Positions 1 through 8,050 are shown, numbered from the stretch's first letter. The stretch is 64,000 bases of DNA from Bacteroidales bacterium (GCA_015061165.1 SUXC01000010.1:25857-89856), one strand, 5' to 3'. Notes: generated from the letters alone by a model not told the origin. Numbers and translations: made by a program.

Positions 1-760
1 CAGATAACCGTTCTAGTTGATGAGACAAACAGCATGCATCATGTTGGTTTTGTTCTAAATATAGTTGAGCTACTTCATGTTGCGCTAGTGGGCAATGTTT
101 TACCTTTCCGTAATTTTCTGCCATACAACAAGATATACATCCATGCTTGACTTCTTCCAAGCATATTGACAAAGCTTTATGATAACTCAAATCTTTTTTA
201 CATTGTTTTATGTAATTTTCTTTTTCTATACAATATAATGAACGCTCTGGAGCTGCAATTGAAGGTGTTTTACGCGGTAATTTAGAATGTGTAATTATTT
301 CAAGTGAATTTTCCGCCCCTAAAATAACTGCAGAAAATAACAATCGCGTTAATAATACTAAGCGCCTCAGCGGCAAACTCCTATCTGTACGATCTACAAA
401 ATCTGTTTTATAATCACCAATAGCAGATGTAAAATGTACAACTAATGGAGTATCTATATGAATATCATAAGGATTTACACTCTTCCATGCTTCATTGTAA
501 CTTACTATTTCTGCAGCAGAAAAGACTTTACCTGCTATTTTTTTCCATGTATCTTTTACTCCTCCTAATCCGAAAAGTATGATTCTCTTCACACACTCTA
601 TACTTTTATCATTTTTATGTAAATATTTTTCCAAAGCATCGCACCATGTTGCATCTGTACCATCATAGCTAATGACAGTTATTCCATCCACTTTCTTTAG
701 TAACTGTGTCAGTTCATCATTCGAAGATAAAGCAGTATATATTTCGTTAGGTGTAATCAT
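1..760 (-). CDS. Unknown Cys-rich third gene of a motor-type operon (partial)
   Basis: Open frame of 253 codons that leaves the window at base 1, so the C-terminus is missing. The ATG overlaps the stop of the MotB/OmpA-like gene by one base, so the three genes are probably translated together. I do not recognise the family. The N-terminal half is mixed alpha/beta ('RIILFGLGGVKDTW' near residues 55-68). The visible C-terminal part is unusually rich in Cys and His, with a 'HGCISCCMAEN' stretch, a following 'KHCPLAQHE' and a later 'HDACC', which could bind a metal. By position it corresponds to the effector slot of Zorya operons, but I see no ZorC EH-signature motif and no helicase motif. Existence is secure; function is not assigned. 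Confidence 0.75.
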   Translation of the reverse strand, partial: MITPNEIYTALSSNDELTQLLKKVDGITVISYDGTDATWCDALEKYLHKNDKSIECVKRIILFGLGGVKDTWKKIAGKVFSAAEIVSYNEAWKSVNPYDIHIDTPLVVHFTSAIGDYKTDFVDRTDRSLPLRRLVLLTRLLFSAVILGAENSLEIITHSKLPRKTPSIAAPERSLYCIEKENYIKQCKKDLSYHKALSICLEEVKHGCISCCMAENYGKVKHCPLAQHEVAQLYLEQNQHDACCLSHQLERLS

Positions 761-1461
761 TATTCTTTTACAATAGCTTTTATAACACGATAGTCATCAG
801 TAATAATACGTATTTCTACGCGTTTTGATAAATCATTATTAATGGGTTTACCACTTTCAGAAGCAAAATTTCCATCTCCATCGAGTGCGTTGGTATATGA
901 ATAGCCAACAGCAGTAAGCCAATCTTCTATCTGTTCTCTATCTTGTTTGTTAAATTTACTATTTGCACATATTTTGCGAATACATTTTACCACTTCATAT
1001 GCCCGCTTTTGCGATAATTCAAGATTTGACAGATAAGGATCGCTGCCAATTCTAAATGGGAGAGTATCAGTATGTCCCTCTATACGAACTTCTTTAATGT
1101 AAATTCTTAAAGAATCATGAAGTAATAGATTCATATATGAAGGTATAATATTCTCTAATGTAGTTTCAAAATGTTCAGAAACATCATATTTCCCTTCTTC
1201 AAAAAGAGTTTCTGCCTCTGCAAATCGAATGGATAAATCATTATTAATTGCTAAAATGTCATTGCCTACTTGCTCCTTAAACTCTTCATGCAACTCTTCA
1301 TATAATTTCTGCTTCGTATCAACATATTCTGTGAATTGTTGTGTTCCTTCTTCTATAAGTTTATGTGCTTGGTGCATATACGCAATAGATACGAATAAGA
1401 ATATTACCATTAGTCCTGTCATCAAGTCTGATACGGACATCCATACATTCATCTTAGCCAT
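760..1461 (-). CDS. MotB/OmpA-family stator protein (ZorB-like)
   Basis: 233 aa with one N-terminal transmembrane helix (about residues 12-29) that starts 'SVSDLMTGLMVIFLF'. Asp12 matches the proton-binding Asp of MotB-type stators. A coiled-coil linker follows (30-105), then an OmpA-type peptidoglycan-binding domain with 'GHTD' at 129-132 and 'NLELSQKRA' at 146-154. Such proteins pair with a MotA/TolQ-like channel to make a peptidoglycan-anchored, ion-driven motor. The gene starts one base after the MotA-like stop. Flagellar genes are absent here and the 'SDLMTGLMVIFLF' signature is that of ZorB-type defence proteins, so a Zorya-like role is inferred rather than shown. An envelope ExbD/TolR-like function is the alternative. 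Confidence 0.85.
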   Translation of the reverse strand: MAKMNVWMSVSDLMTGLMVIFLFVSIAYMHQAHKLIEEGTQQFTEYVDTKQKLYEELHEEFKEQVGNDILAINNDLSIRFAEAETLFEEGKYDVSEHFETTLENIIPSYMNLLLHDSLRIYIKEVRIEGHTDTLPFRIGSDPYLSNLELSQKRAYEVVKCIRKICANSKFNKQDREQIEDWLTAVGYSYTNALDGDGNFASESGKPINNDLSKRVEIRIITDDYRVIKAIVKE

Positions 1462-1462
1462 A

Positions 1463-2170
1463 TTAATCTTTCTTTTTGATAACTTCTAATACTTCCTTTA
1501 TTTCATCCATATCATTACCTACCTTTGTAATAACAATAGAAGCAGTTAGCAACTCAGCTGATATACGAGAAAGTTCAGTTAATTGTTGATTTACATTATT
1601 TTCATTATTGTCGGCTAAAATATTTTGTATAGTTTGGATAGATTCTTTTGTACTTTCTATATCATCAGCAATTTGTTCTACGTACTCTTTTAATGAACCA
1701 GAATGTAGCGCTTGTACCGTATTCTCTTGATTTTTTTCATTTGCTAACATGAGTTCACGGATGTTCTTATCATTATTTTTTTTAAGTTCAGTAATAGCGG
1801 CAATTATTGCGGTAGCATCTTTACTAAGATCATTATCAACAAGTTCATCATATCTCCGACTTACAAGACGCGATAGTATCAATGAGCATATCATACCAAC
1901 AAGTGATGTAAAGAATGCCATCTTTAATCCATCCAGCAGTTCAGTGATACTAGTATCGATATGTTTTGGATCAAATCCAATCAAACCAATGGTGATTCCC
2001 GTAAAGGTTCCAAGTACGCCAAGAGTTGATAATATAGAAGGAAGCTGACCAATCCACTTCTTATTATTCTTTAAATCTATGGTTGATGCACTACTGACAT
2101 AGTAATGTGTCCATGCCCATGTAAAGAAAATGGCTAAGCACAATGTAATTGTTAATATTTTTAATATCAT
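1463..2170 (-). CDS. MotA/TolQ/ExbB-family proton channel (ZorA-like)
   Basis: 235 aa. Predicted helices: about 4-22, 44-66 ('LPSILSTLGVLGTFTGITIG') and 82-103 ('MAFFTSLVGMICSLILS'), the last two being the MotA/TolQ/ExbB channel signature. The phrase 'GTFTGITIGLIGFD' is typical of ZorA-type channels. Residues 104-235 are charged and likely coiled coil, probably the cytoplasmic tail. Canonical ZorA proteins have a much longer tail, so this is a compact form. It is first in a minus-strand operon with the MotB/OmpA-like gene (1-bp gap) and the Cys-rich gene. In known Zorya systems the ZorA5B2 motor senses phage entry and the tail passes the signal to an effector; applying that here is inference. 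Confidence 0.85.
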   Translation of the reverse strand: MILKILTITLCLAIFFTWAWTHYYVSSASTIDLKNNKKWIGQLPSILSTLGVLGTFTGITIGLIGFDPKHIDTSITELLDGLKMAFFTSLVGMICSLILSRLVSRRYDELVDNDLSKDATAIIAAITELKKNNDKNIRELMLANEKNQENTVQALHSGSLKEYVEQIADDIESTKESIQTIQNILADNNENNVNQQLTELSRISAELLTASIVITKVGNDMDEIKEVLEVIKKKD

Positions 2171-2212
2171 AGGATTTTATTTTAAATTTATCTTTTTTCT
2201 TAGATAATTCAA

Positions 2213-2220
2213 CAAAGGTA
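2213..2220 (-). promoter_or_regulatory. Bacteroidetes-type -7 box of the motor operon
   Basis: Minus strand reads TACCTTTG, with a TTG 20 bases upstream. This matches the Bacteroidetes sigma-ABfr pattern (TTG, 19-21 bp, TAnnTTTG). It lies about 43 bp upstream of the MotA-like start. Confidence 0.7.
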
Positions 2221-2309
2221 CTACTTTTGTGAAATATATCCAAAAGTTTGTGACCTGAAAATGCTTAAATTCTTAATTATTTGAGGAGGGCTATATAATC
2301 TTGTTAGAG

Positions 2310-2528
2310 TTATATTGTATTTTTCATCCATTCTTGGTACAAAGCGACGGGACCTTCGTGCCAGCGTTTGGTGCTTTCTTGCTCCAATTGTTTGTACATA
2401 TCAGAAGAATATATCAAGCGCATGGCTTCAATGATAGTGATATGCTTATCTGCACACAACATATCTGCCAACCAACTCACTTTGGAAGGCAAAAGTAAAT
2501 GCAGATTATTTTGGGTCACTTCGGTCAT
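2310..2528 (-). CDS. Small DUF3791-like protein, third gene of the DUF3990 triplet
   Basis: 72 aa, mostly helical. The start ATG overlaps the DUF3990 stop by 4 bp (ATGA), so the two are translationally coupled. The layout 'SKVSWLADMLCADKHIT..EAMRLIYSSDMYKQLEQESTKRW' resembles DUF3791 proteins, one of which begins this operon. Such small helical partners usually flank DUF3990 genes and are thought to act as antitoxin or accessory proteins. No catalytic motif is seen. The family link is from pattern recognition only. Confidence 0.65.
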   Translation of the reverse strand: MTEVTQNNLHLLLPSKVSWLADMLCADKHITIIEAMRLIYSSDMYKQLEQESTKRWHEGPVALYQEWMKNTI

Positions 2529-3010
2529 AAAAGTATCTCGTTGGCTTTAATGAATGTTAATAGTTGTAATGCTTGCTCGGTATGAAACAAATATTGATCA
2601 ACCAGTTCATAAGTTTTCAACTCTGCAAGCAGGTTTTGTTTGCTCATCAATCCGCCTTCGTACAGGGCAAAGCATGTATAAACACGGTCATTTGCTACAG
2701 GACCATATACAATATCATAATCGTGTACAAAGTCCTTGTTGAGGCGGTTGTTCATCACGAAATCAATCCATTCGTCGGTAGGAGATTCAAAGAGCAAGCA
2801 CTTAACTGATTGCAACTTATCTATGTCCAATTCGTATTCATTGACAAAGCCTTTGGCAGCACGGTTGCCCTTCATCTTTCTACGCACCCACTCCTCGGCT
2901 TGTTCATACGAAGTCGTGGTATAGAATCCGCTACCATAATCAAGGGTGCGATTAGGTTCGCGAATCTCAGGTGTATCAACACACTCTAAACTGCCGTGAT
3001 AAACTTTCAT
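2525..3010 (-). CDS. DUF3990 protein, ADP-ribosyltransferase-like putative toxin
   Basis: 161 aa. The N-terminal 'VYHGSLECVDTPEI' followed by 'LDYGSGFYTTTSYEQAEEWV' (about 24-43) is the DUF3990 signature: a His-Gly-Ser strand and a 'GxGFYtT' segment that resembles the NAD-binding core of ADP-ribosyltransferase-fold enzymes. It lies between two small helical genes with 4-bp overlaps on both sides (3007-3010 and 2525-2528). This packing is typical of toxin-antitoxin or defence cassettes. The target is unknown. That it is a toxin is inferred from fold similarity and context. Confidence 0.8.
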   Translation of the reverse strand: MKVYHGSLECVDTPEIREPNRTLDYGSGFYTTTSYEQAEEWVRRKMKGNRAAKGFVNEYELDIDKLQSVKCLLFESPTDEWIDFVMNNRLNKDFVHDYDIVYGPVANDRVYTCFALYEGGLMSKQNLLAELKTYELVDQYLFHTEQALQLLTFIKANEILL

Positions 3011-3216
3011 TGCTTTCGCTGATTGATATAGTTGTCAATATCTTCTACAATCCATTGCGCACTTTGCGTGTGCAGTACCTCGTAAAACTCCTCCAGATAT
3101 TCCAATACGCCATATTTGTCCAGTTCAAGCATTGCCTGCTCGCCTGTCAAATGGTGTTTTTGCTTGTATTGCTCAATGCAAAAAGAGATGAAATATGAGA
3201 TTTCGTTGCTGCGCAT
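3007..3216 (-). CDS. DUF3791 protein, putative antitoxin/partner
   Basis: 69 aa from the ATG at 3216 ('MRSNEISYFISFCIEQYKQ'). The frame is open up to 3252, but a TATCTTTG -7 box at 3242-3249 puts the transcription start near 3236, so the upstream start would lie in the promoter. The helical pattern with 'LTGEQAMLELDKYGVLEYL' and 'HTQSAQWIVEDID' matches DUF3791, the usual companion of DUF3990. First gene of the triplet; its stop overlaps the DUF3990 start by 4 bp. An antitoxin role is inferred from size, order and coupling. Confidence 0.8.
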   Translation of the reverse strand: MRSNEISYFISFCIEQYKQKHHLTGEQAMLELDKYGVLEYLEEFYEVLHTQSAQWIVEDIDNYINQRKQ

Positions 3217-3241
3217 ACTAATGCTTCTTGATATTTGGGTG

Positions 3242-3249
3242 CAAAGATA
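3242..3249 (-). promoter_or_regulatory. -7 box of the DUF3791/DUF3990 operon
   Basis: Minus strand reads TATCTTTG, matching TAnnTTTG. It decides the start codon of the first gene (3216 rather than 3252). Confidence 0.7.
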
Positions 3250-3329
3250 CACTTTTTTTTTGAGATGTGCAAGAAATGAGTGATTTTTGAGTGATTTTTT
3301 ATTGATAGAACGGCAATATGCACTAAAAA

Positions 3330-3384
3330 GTGTTAGGTATAAAGTGGAGAGTGTAAAGGCAAGGAAGACCCGAATGCATTCGGG
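3330..3384 (+). repeat. GTGTARA heptad element with hairpin, copy 1
   Basis: Consecutive 7-mers GTGTTAG, GTATAAA, GTGGAGA, GTGTAAA and GGCAAGG (3330-3364), then four bases and a perfect palindromic hairpin CCCGAATG/CATTCGGG (3369-3384). Member of a family with copies near 5293, 25338, 51658, 58103, 61710 and 62906. The gap 3250-3795 otherwise holds a 12-bp triplicate (about 3650-3690) and the terminator at 3713; I see no gene in it. Confidence 0.8.
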
Positions 3385-3649
3385 GGAATTAACATAGAAG
3401 GCAAAGATTACTCGGCGAATTAACGCCGAGCACTAAACCTGTGGCGGTAACACAAAGAAGACCAGAACCAATGGAGTGGGCAATCTTAACAAAACGCACT
3501 TTTTCTATTTGGGCGGTGTCGGGGAGTTCTCTCGGAGTTCTCAGGGTTGTCTCTCGGTAAAATTCAGAAAAAGATAGCAAAACGAAAAGAGAAAGAATCT
3601 TAATAAATAGCACTTTTTTTAGTTTAGTGGATGCGCCTGGGACAGTAGT

Positions 3650-3690
3650 GTTTATGATATTATTTATGATATCATTTATGGTATTATTAT
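3650..3690 (+). repeat. Three imperfect 12-bp AT-rich tandem units
   Basis: TTTATGATATTA, TTTATGATATCA and TTTATGGTATTA follow one another directly, between the GTGTARA element and the pepD terminator. No function can be read from it. Confidence 0.6.
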
Positions 3691-3712
3691 TTCCCAATAA
3701 CCATGCGTGTAC

Positions 3713-3751
3713 AAAATCGCCACTTGTGCATAAAACACAAATGGCGATTTT
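3713..3751 (-). terminator. Hairpin terminator downstream of pepD
   Basis: Inverted repeat AAAATCGCCACTTGTG / CACAAATGGCGATTTT with one mismatch and a short loop, bounded by A and T runs, 45 bp past the pepD stop. The A/T flanks would let it work in both directions. Confidence 0.75.
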
Positions 3752-3795
3752 ATTTAGTGAACAGTGCTTACGCCTACTATTTAGCGTACAAGCAT

Positions 3796-5280
3796 TTACA
3801 GCGTTTCGAGGACGCGTTGGAGCCATTGCCAACATTTGCCCGTAGAACTGATACTCAAGCGCTCTTGTGGTGAGTGGACACCGAACATTTGAGGACCAAT
3901 AGACACCATATCCAAATATGGATACTTCTCCAAGAACAAACCACACTCCAAGCCCGCATGGATAGCCAATACCTTTGGCTCCGCAGCAAACAATTCTTGA
4001 TATGCCTTCTTCGTTACTTCCAACAATGGCGATTGTGGGTTAGGTGCCCAACCCGGATAACCGTCGCCATGCGTAACCTCGTCGCAAGCCAACGCCAAAG
4101 CGCATTCTACCATTTGCTTCAGGTCGTGTTTCTTGCTCTCAATTGATGAGCGTTGGCTGGTGTTCACCTCAATATATGCCCCCTTATCATCCTCTTTCAT
4201 CTTCACGCTGGCGAGGTTGGTGCTGGTCTCTACCAAACCCGGCATGGTCTTAGACATAGCCATCATACCATGAGGGCAAGCGTAGAGGGCTTGCAGGAGG
4301 CGTTTGGCCTCTGCCTCTGGGATAAACTGCTCAGGCATATCAGTTGTCTCAAGGGTCATGAAGAAGTCCTTCTCTATGTCGCCAATCTCAGATTCGATAG
4401 TAGCGATATAGTGATTAAGCATCACGCGGATATCCTCTTTATACGCCATACGAATAGCGATGACAGCCTCTGCCTCGCGAGCAATAGCGTTGCGGAGGTT
4501 ACCGCCGTTAATGGTAGCGAGTTGGAAGGTAATTGGCAATTGGCGATTGGCGATGAGGCTATAGAGGAAACGCACAAGAATCTTATTGGCATTGCCACGA
4601 CCTTTGTTGATGTCATCGCCCGAGTGACCGCCCATCAGTCCGCCGACTTTGAGGTGGATAGCAAGGTGGCTATTGGCTATTGGCAATTGGGTATTGGATA
4701 TAGGCGAGTAGTGCATTTTGGCAAGGGTGTCAATACCACCTGCGCAGCCGATGAAGACTTGACCATCGTCCTCGGAGTCGAGGTTGATGAGTTGCTTGCC
4801 ATTGAGGCAACCGTCTTTTAGACGGAATGCGCCTGTGAGACCCGTCTCCTCATCCACAGTGAAAAGGCACTCTAATGCAGGGTGCTTCAAGGTGTCAGAA
4901 GTGATAGCCGCCAACATAAGCGCCATACCGATACCGTTGTCCGCACCGAGGGTAGTGCCCTCAGCTTTGATAAAATCGCCATCGATATAGGTGTGGATAG
5001 GGTCATTGTCGAAGTCGTGCACGGTGTCGTTGTTCTTCTCGCACACCATATCCATGTGCGCTTGGAGGATAACGCCCGGTTTGTCTTCGTAGCCAGGAGT
5101 AGCAGGCTTGCGCATGATGATATTGCCTGCTTCATCGACAGTGTGTTCGAGGTTATGCTTTACGGCAAACGCCTTAAGCCATTCGATAATCTTGCCTTCG
5201 CGCTTCGATGGGCGAGGCACTTGGGTGATCTCATGGAAGATTGAGAAAACCTCTTGGGGTTGTAATTCGTTGATAGTCAT
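3796..5280 (-). CDS. pepD: Aminoacyl-histidine dipeptidase (M20C)
   Basis: 494 aa, full length for the cytosolic Xaa-His dipeptidase family. Metal-site motifs are intact: 'LQAHMDMVCEKN' (His75, Asp77), 'GTTLGADNGIG' (Asp114), 'VDEETGLTGA' (Glu144/145), 'INLDSEDDG' (Asp near 168) and C-terminal 'IHAGLECGLF'. Around residues 192-206 and 241-254 the sequence changes to 'SPISNTQLPIANS' and '[11 protein letters not shown]', where relatives have ordinary linkers. Both are encoded by ATTGGCN heptad arrays read in frame. They flank the lid-domain segment 'GGLMGGHSGDDINKGRGNAN' and probably form surface loops. The gene ends at a strong hairpin terminator; a heptad-hairpin element lies just upstream. 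Confidence 0.95.
   Translation of the reverse strand: MTINELQPQEVFSIFHEITQVPRPSKREGKIIEWLKAFAVKHNLEHTVDEAGNIIMRKPATPGYEDKPGVILQAHMDMVCEKNNDTVHDFDNDPIHTYIDGDFIKAEGTTLGADNGIGMALMLAAITSDTLKHPALECLFTVDEETGLTGAFRLKDGCLNGKQLINLDSEDDGQVFIGCAGGIDTLAKMHYSPISNTQLPIANSHLAIHLKVGGLMGGHSGDDINKGRGNANKILVRFLYSLIANRQLPITFQLATINGGNLRNAIAREAEAVIAIRMAYKEDIRVMLNHYIATIESEIGDIEKDFFMTLETTDMPEQFIPEAEAKRLLQALYACPHGMMAMSKTMPGLVETSTNLASVKMKEDDKGAYIEVNTSQRSSIESKKHDLKQMVECALALACDEVTHGDGYPGWAPNPQSPLLEVTKKAYQELFAAEPKVLAIHAGLECGLFLEKYPYLDMVSIGPQMFGVHSPQERLSISSTGKCWQWLQRVLETL
4532..4555 (+). repeat. ATTGGCN heptad array in pepD (1)
   Basis: About three ATTGGCN units (ATTGGCA, ATTGGCG, ATTGGCG) inside pepD. On the coding strand they read 'IANRQLPIT' without a stop. 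Confidence 0.85.
4669..4704 (+). repeat. ATTGGCN heptad array in pepD (2)
   Basis: About five units, the last two degenerate (GCTATTG, GCTATTG, GCAATTG, GGTATTG, GATATAG phase). Read in frame as 'YSPISNTQLPIANSH' in PepD. Confidence 0.8.
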
Positions 5281-5292
5281 ATGTGTATATTA

Positions 5293-5372
5293 GGTTAAAG
5301 GTGAAAGGTTAGAGGTGAAAGGCGAGGAGTATATGGCTTTGCCATCCAGCCTTGAAACTCTAAACTATAAAA
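5293..5372 (+). repeat. Composite heptad-hairpin-heptad element, copy 2
   Basis: Left heptads GGTTAAA, GGTGAAA, GGTTAGA, GGTGAAA, GGCGAGG; then a hairpin whose core is TGGC-ttt-GCCA with an outer GGA/TCC and GGC/GCC stem; then right heptads TTGAAAC, TCTAAAC, TATAAAA. It fills the gap between the C69 peptidase gene and pepD. The architecture is the same as at 58103-58196, where the hairpin core is CGGC-tac-GCCG, a compensated change. Confidence 0.85.
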
Positions 5373-7004
5373 TTATTCGTGAGCAATGTGCTCGTGGATA
5401 GTGCGTAAGAACTCTGCTGGGTATGGTGTGCGGTTAGGACCTTCTGGCAGACCATAAGGGTTGCGCAGGAACTCACCATCTTGCTCCTTGCGCTCTTGAC
5501 CGTCCAAATACTTGACAAACAAGTATATACCCAAATCCTTCCATGCTGCGGTGGACTCCTGAGCTTGTGTGCAAGAGTACTTGGTGAGCCATGCCGCCTT
5601 GTCCGTAGCACTTAAACCTGCTACAGCCTCATCCACTATAGCCACCTGCGCGTTGAACTTGTCTTCCCATGCCGATTGCACCTTCTGAATATCAGGCAGC
5701 ATAGCCGAATACTTGGTATATGCCCAGTTGGCTACAATATTGTATGTCCACCATGCGGATGTAGGCGAATAGGTGTACATATCGCCATTGCTCTCTTGGA
5801 AACACTCTGGTACAGCAGTGATGGTGCTATACATAGGCACATAGAGCGAAGTGGCTGCATCATCCACACCAAACCACAAGATACCTCCTGCATTAGCCGA
5901 CTCATAGCCACGCATCTGTGCGACAAATGACCAACCAGTCTGTTGGGTGGCGATAGGACGCTCGAACCAATATTGCACCGAATCCAATTGGAAGCCCAAT
6001 GAACCATAGCGCAATTTGCTATTCCATGGACCTGCATCTGGGCCTTGGGTGATATCAAGTGGCGTACCCTCGTATTGGTCGCGCATGCAGTCTTTGAGTT
6101 CTTGGGCACTGACTTTGTGGTTAGGTTTGATATACAGCGGCATACGCTCGCCTGCGTACTTGCCACCCGTCTCAACGAAGGTCTTGCCCGAAGCGAAGTC
6201 GAAGTATTTGTCCATATCATCAGAGAATTGGCGGAAGAATGACCATACGCGTGCTTCGCATACATACAGACCCGAGAAGTCGTATGGGGCATACGCCTCT
6301 TGGAAGTTGAAGTCCTTGTCCTTACCCTCGAAGTAGCCTTGTTTGCGGGCAAAAGAAACGACGTCCTTGCTCCACATCCAATTGTCTTTGTCCTTGAAGT
6401 TGATGGTGGTAACACGTGCTTGGTTGGCGTGTGCAGAAATGCAATCATCAGGAATACGGGTGGCTACCCATACGGCACCTTTTTCCTCTTTGCCTTTGCC
6501 GATGAGCTCCATGAGCCATACCTCGTTAGGGTCAGCGATAGAGAAAGTCTCACCGCTGCTGGCATAGCCATATTCAGCCACGAGGTCAGTCATGCACTTG
6601 ATGGCTTCGCGAGCCGTCTTGCAACGCTCCAATGCGATATAAATTAGTGAACCATAGTCGATTCCTTCGCCACTCTCCAACTCTGGACGTCCGCCCCAAG
6701 TGGTCTCACCAATAGCGAGTTGGTGCTCGTTCATATTGCCCACCACATTGTAGGTGTGTGCTACTTGTGGAATGGTGCAAAGGGGTTTGCCTGTATCCCA
6801 ATCTTTCACTTCGCGCACAGCCCCTTCGGGGTGGTCGGCTGCGGGAACAAAGTGCAGAAAACCATAGAGGGCATAACTATCGGCAGCATACGAAATCATC
6901 GTACTGCCGTCCACGGAGGCATCTTTGCCTACTAAGAAATTGGTGCAGGCCCAACCTGCGACCCATGCACTACAGAGTGCGAGTATCAAATAAATCTTTT
7001 TCAT
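5373..7004 (-). CDS. Secreted C69-family dipeptidase (Ntn hydrolase)
   Basis: 543 aa. Signal peptide of about 19 residues ('MKKIYLILALCSAWVAGWA') ends just before Cys20 in 'ACTNFLVGKDASVDGSTM', the nucleophile start of peptidase family C69 (formerly U34). Family features: 'GGRPELESGEGIDYGSLIYIAL' and 'SFADPNEVWLMELIGKG'-like segments in the middle. Expected to cleave dipeptides in the periplasm after removal of the signal peptide exposes Cys20. It lies 12 bp downstream of phoH on the same strand and may share its promoter. Substrate range cannot be read from sequence. Confidence 0.9.
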   Translation of the reverse strand: MKKIYLILALCSAWVAGWACTNFLVGKDASVDGSTMISYAADSYALYGFLHFVPAADHPEGAVREVKDWDTGKPLCTIPQVAHTYNVVGNMNEHQLAIGETTWGGRPELESGEGIDYGSLIYIALERCKTAREAIKCMTDLVAEYGYASSGETFSIADPNEVWLMELIGKGKEEKGAVWVATRIPDDCISAHANQARVTTINFKDKDNWMWSKDVVSFARKQGYFEGKDKDFNFQEAYAPYDFSGLYVCEARVWSFFRQFSDDMDKYFDFASGKTFVETGGKYAGERMPLYIKPNHKVSAQELKDCMRDQYEGTPLDITQGPDAGPWNSKLRYGSLGFQLDSVQYWFERPIATQQTGWSFVAQMRGYESANAGGILWFGVDDAATSLYVPMYSTITAVPECFQESNGDMYTYSPTSAWWTYNIVANWAYTKYSAMLPDIQKVQSAWEDKFNAQVAIVDEAVAGLSATDKAAWLTKYSCTQAQESTAAWKDLGIYLFVKYLDGQERKEQDGEFLRNPYGLPEGPNRTPYPAEFLRTIHEHIAHE

Positions 7005-7016
7005 ATATTCTTGTGT

Positions 7017-7955
7017 TTAGTCTTTCATCTTTTCCCCATAGGCAGCCACAATCTGCTTGACCAAATGGTGGCGAACGATGTCTTTCTGATTGAACTCTAC
7101 AATGGCTATGCCACGGATGTCCTTCAGCCGTTCGATAGCATCTTTGAGTCCCGATTTTTGGCTGGCAGGTAGGTCAATCTGCGTGAGGTCGCCCGTAATA
7201 ATCATCTTGCCATGAATACCCAGACGGGTGAGGAACATCTTGAGTTGGGCTGTGGTGGTGTTCTGCGCCTCATCGAGAATCACAATGGCATCCGCCAATG
7301 TGCGACCACGCATGAATGCCAAAGGAGCAATCTGAATCACACCACGCTCCATGTACTCGTTGAGTTTGGCTCCAGGAATCATATCCTGCAAGGCATCGTA
7401 GAGGGGTTGCAGGTATGGGTCAATCTTCTCCTTCATGTCGCCTGGCAGAAAACCTAACTTCTCGCCCGCTTCCACAGCAGGGCGCGAGAGAATAATGCGC
7501 TTGACCTCGCGGTTCTTCAGCGCACGCACCGCTAACGCAATAGCGGTATAGGTCTTTCCGCTACCCGCAGGACCAATGGCAAACATCAGGTCGTTCTCAT
7601 CGTAGGCGTCCACCAGTCGCTGCTGGTTGGCACTACGCGCTACGATAGACTTGCCGTTCACGCCATGAAGGATAAGGTTATCTTGCAGAAATTCGGTGGG
7701 CTGTTCGCCGTGTAGCAGTTGCAGAATTTGCTCCTCGTTGAGCGTATTATTCTTAATACAAAATGCCTCGCACTTGCGCATGTTTTGCTCAAAACGCGTG
7801 ATAGCAGGCTCGGAACCAATCACCTTTACTTGATAGCCGCGCGCCACAATCCGCACGTCGGGGTGCTGGTTCTTGAGGCAAAGGATATTGATATTGTTCA
7901 CACCATAAAAGGTGGCGGTGTCCAATGCTTCGCTTAAGGATAGGATGCTTTCCAT
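7017..7955 (-). CDS. phoH: PhoH-family ATPase
   Basis: 312 aa, the usual length of bacterial PhoH/YbeZ proteins. An N-terminal PhoH-associated segment (1-110) precedes the P-loop domain: Walker A 'GPAGSGKT' at 128-135 and Walker B 'IVILDEAQN' near 225-232, followed by 'TRLGIHGKMIITGDLTQIDLP'. Members are cytosolic NTPases linked to RNA metabolism and ribosome maturation. It has its own TACTTTTG promoter box (7979-7986) and is divergent from lpxC, with about 127 bp between start codons. The C69 gene follows closely. Confidence 0.95.
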   Translation of the reverse strand: MESILSLSEALDTATFYGVNNINILCLKNQHPDVRIVARGYQVKVIGSEPAITRFEQNMRKCEAFCIKNNTLNEEQILQLLHGEQPTEFLQDNLILHGVNGKSIVARSANQQRLVDAYDENDLMFAIGPAGSGKTYTAIALAVRALKNREVKRIILSRPAVEAGEKLGFLPGDMKEKIDPYLQPLYDALQDMIPGAKLNEYMERGVIQIAPLAFMRGRTLADAIVILDEAQNTTTAQLKMFLTRLGIHGKMIITGDLTQIDLPASQKSGLKDAIERLKDIRGIAIVEFNQKDIVRHHLVKQIVAAYGEKMKD

Positions 7956-7978
7956 GCAGTTGAAATATAATTCGTTTG

Positions 7979-7986
7979 CAAAAGTA
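7979..7986 (-). promoter_or_regulatory. -7 box of phoH
   Basis: Minus strand reads TACTTTTG (TAnnTTTG), 24 bp upstream of the phoH ATG. Confidence 0.65.
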
Positions 7987-8050
7987 CTAATTTTTTATGA
8001 CTTGAGCAAGTTTTTTGGTGCCTTTTCTTGCAGGTATGCGTTTTTTTTAC

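Noticed and set aside
760..2170. Flagellar MotAB or TolQR/ExbBD identity for the motor pair
   Set aside because: No flagellar, Tol-Pal or TonB genes are adjacent, and the OmpA domain plus 'GTFTGITIGL' channel fit Zorya-type pairs better; kept only as an alternative.
3389..3946. 185-codon minus-strand frame over the gap and the pepD 3' end
   Set aside because: It overlaps the certain pepD end and the terminator, with no recognisable domain.
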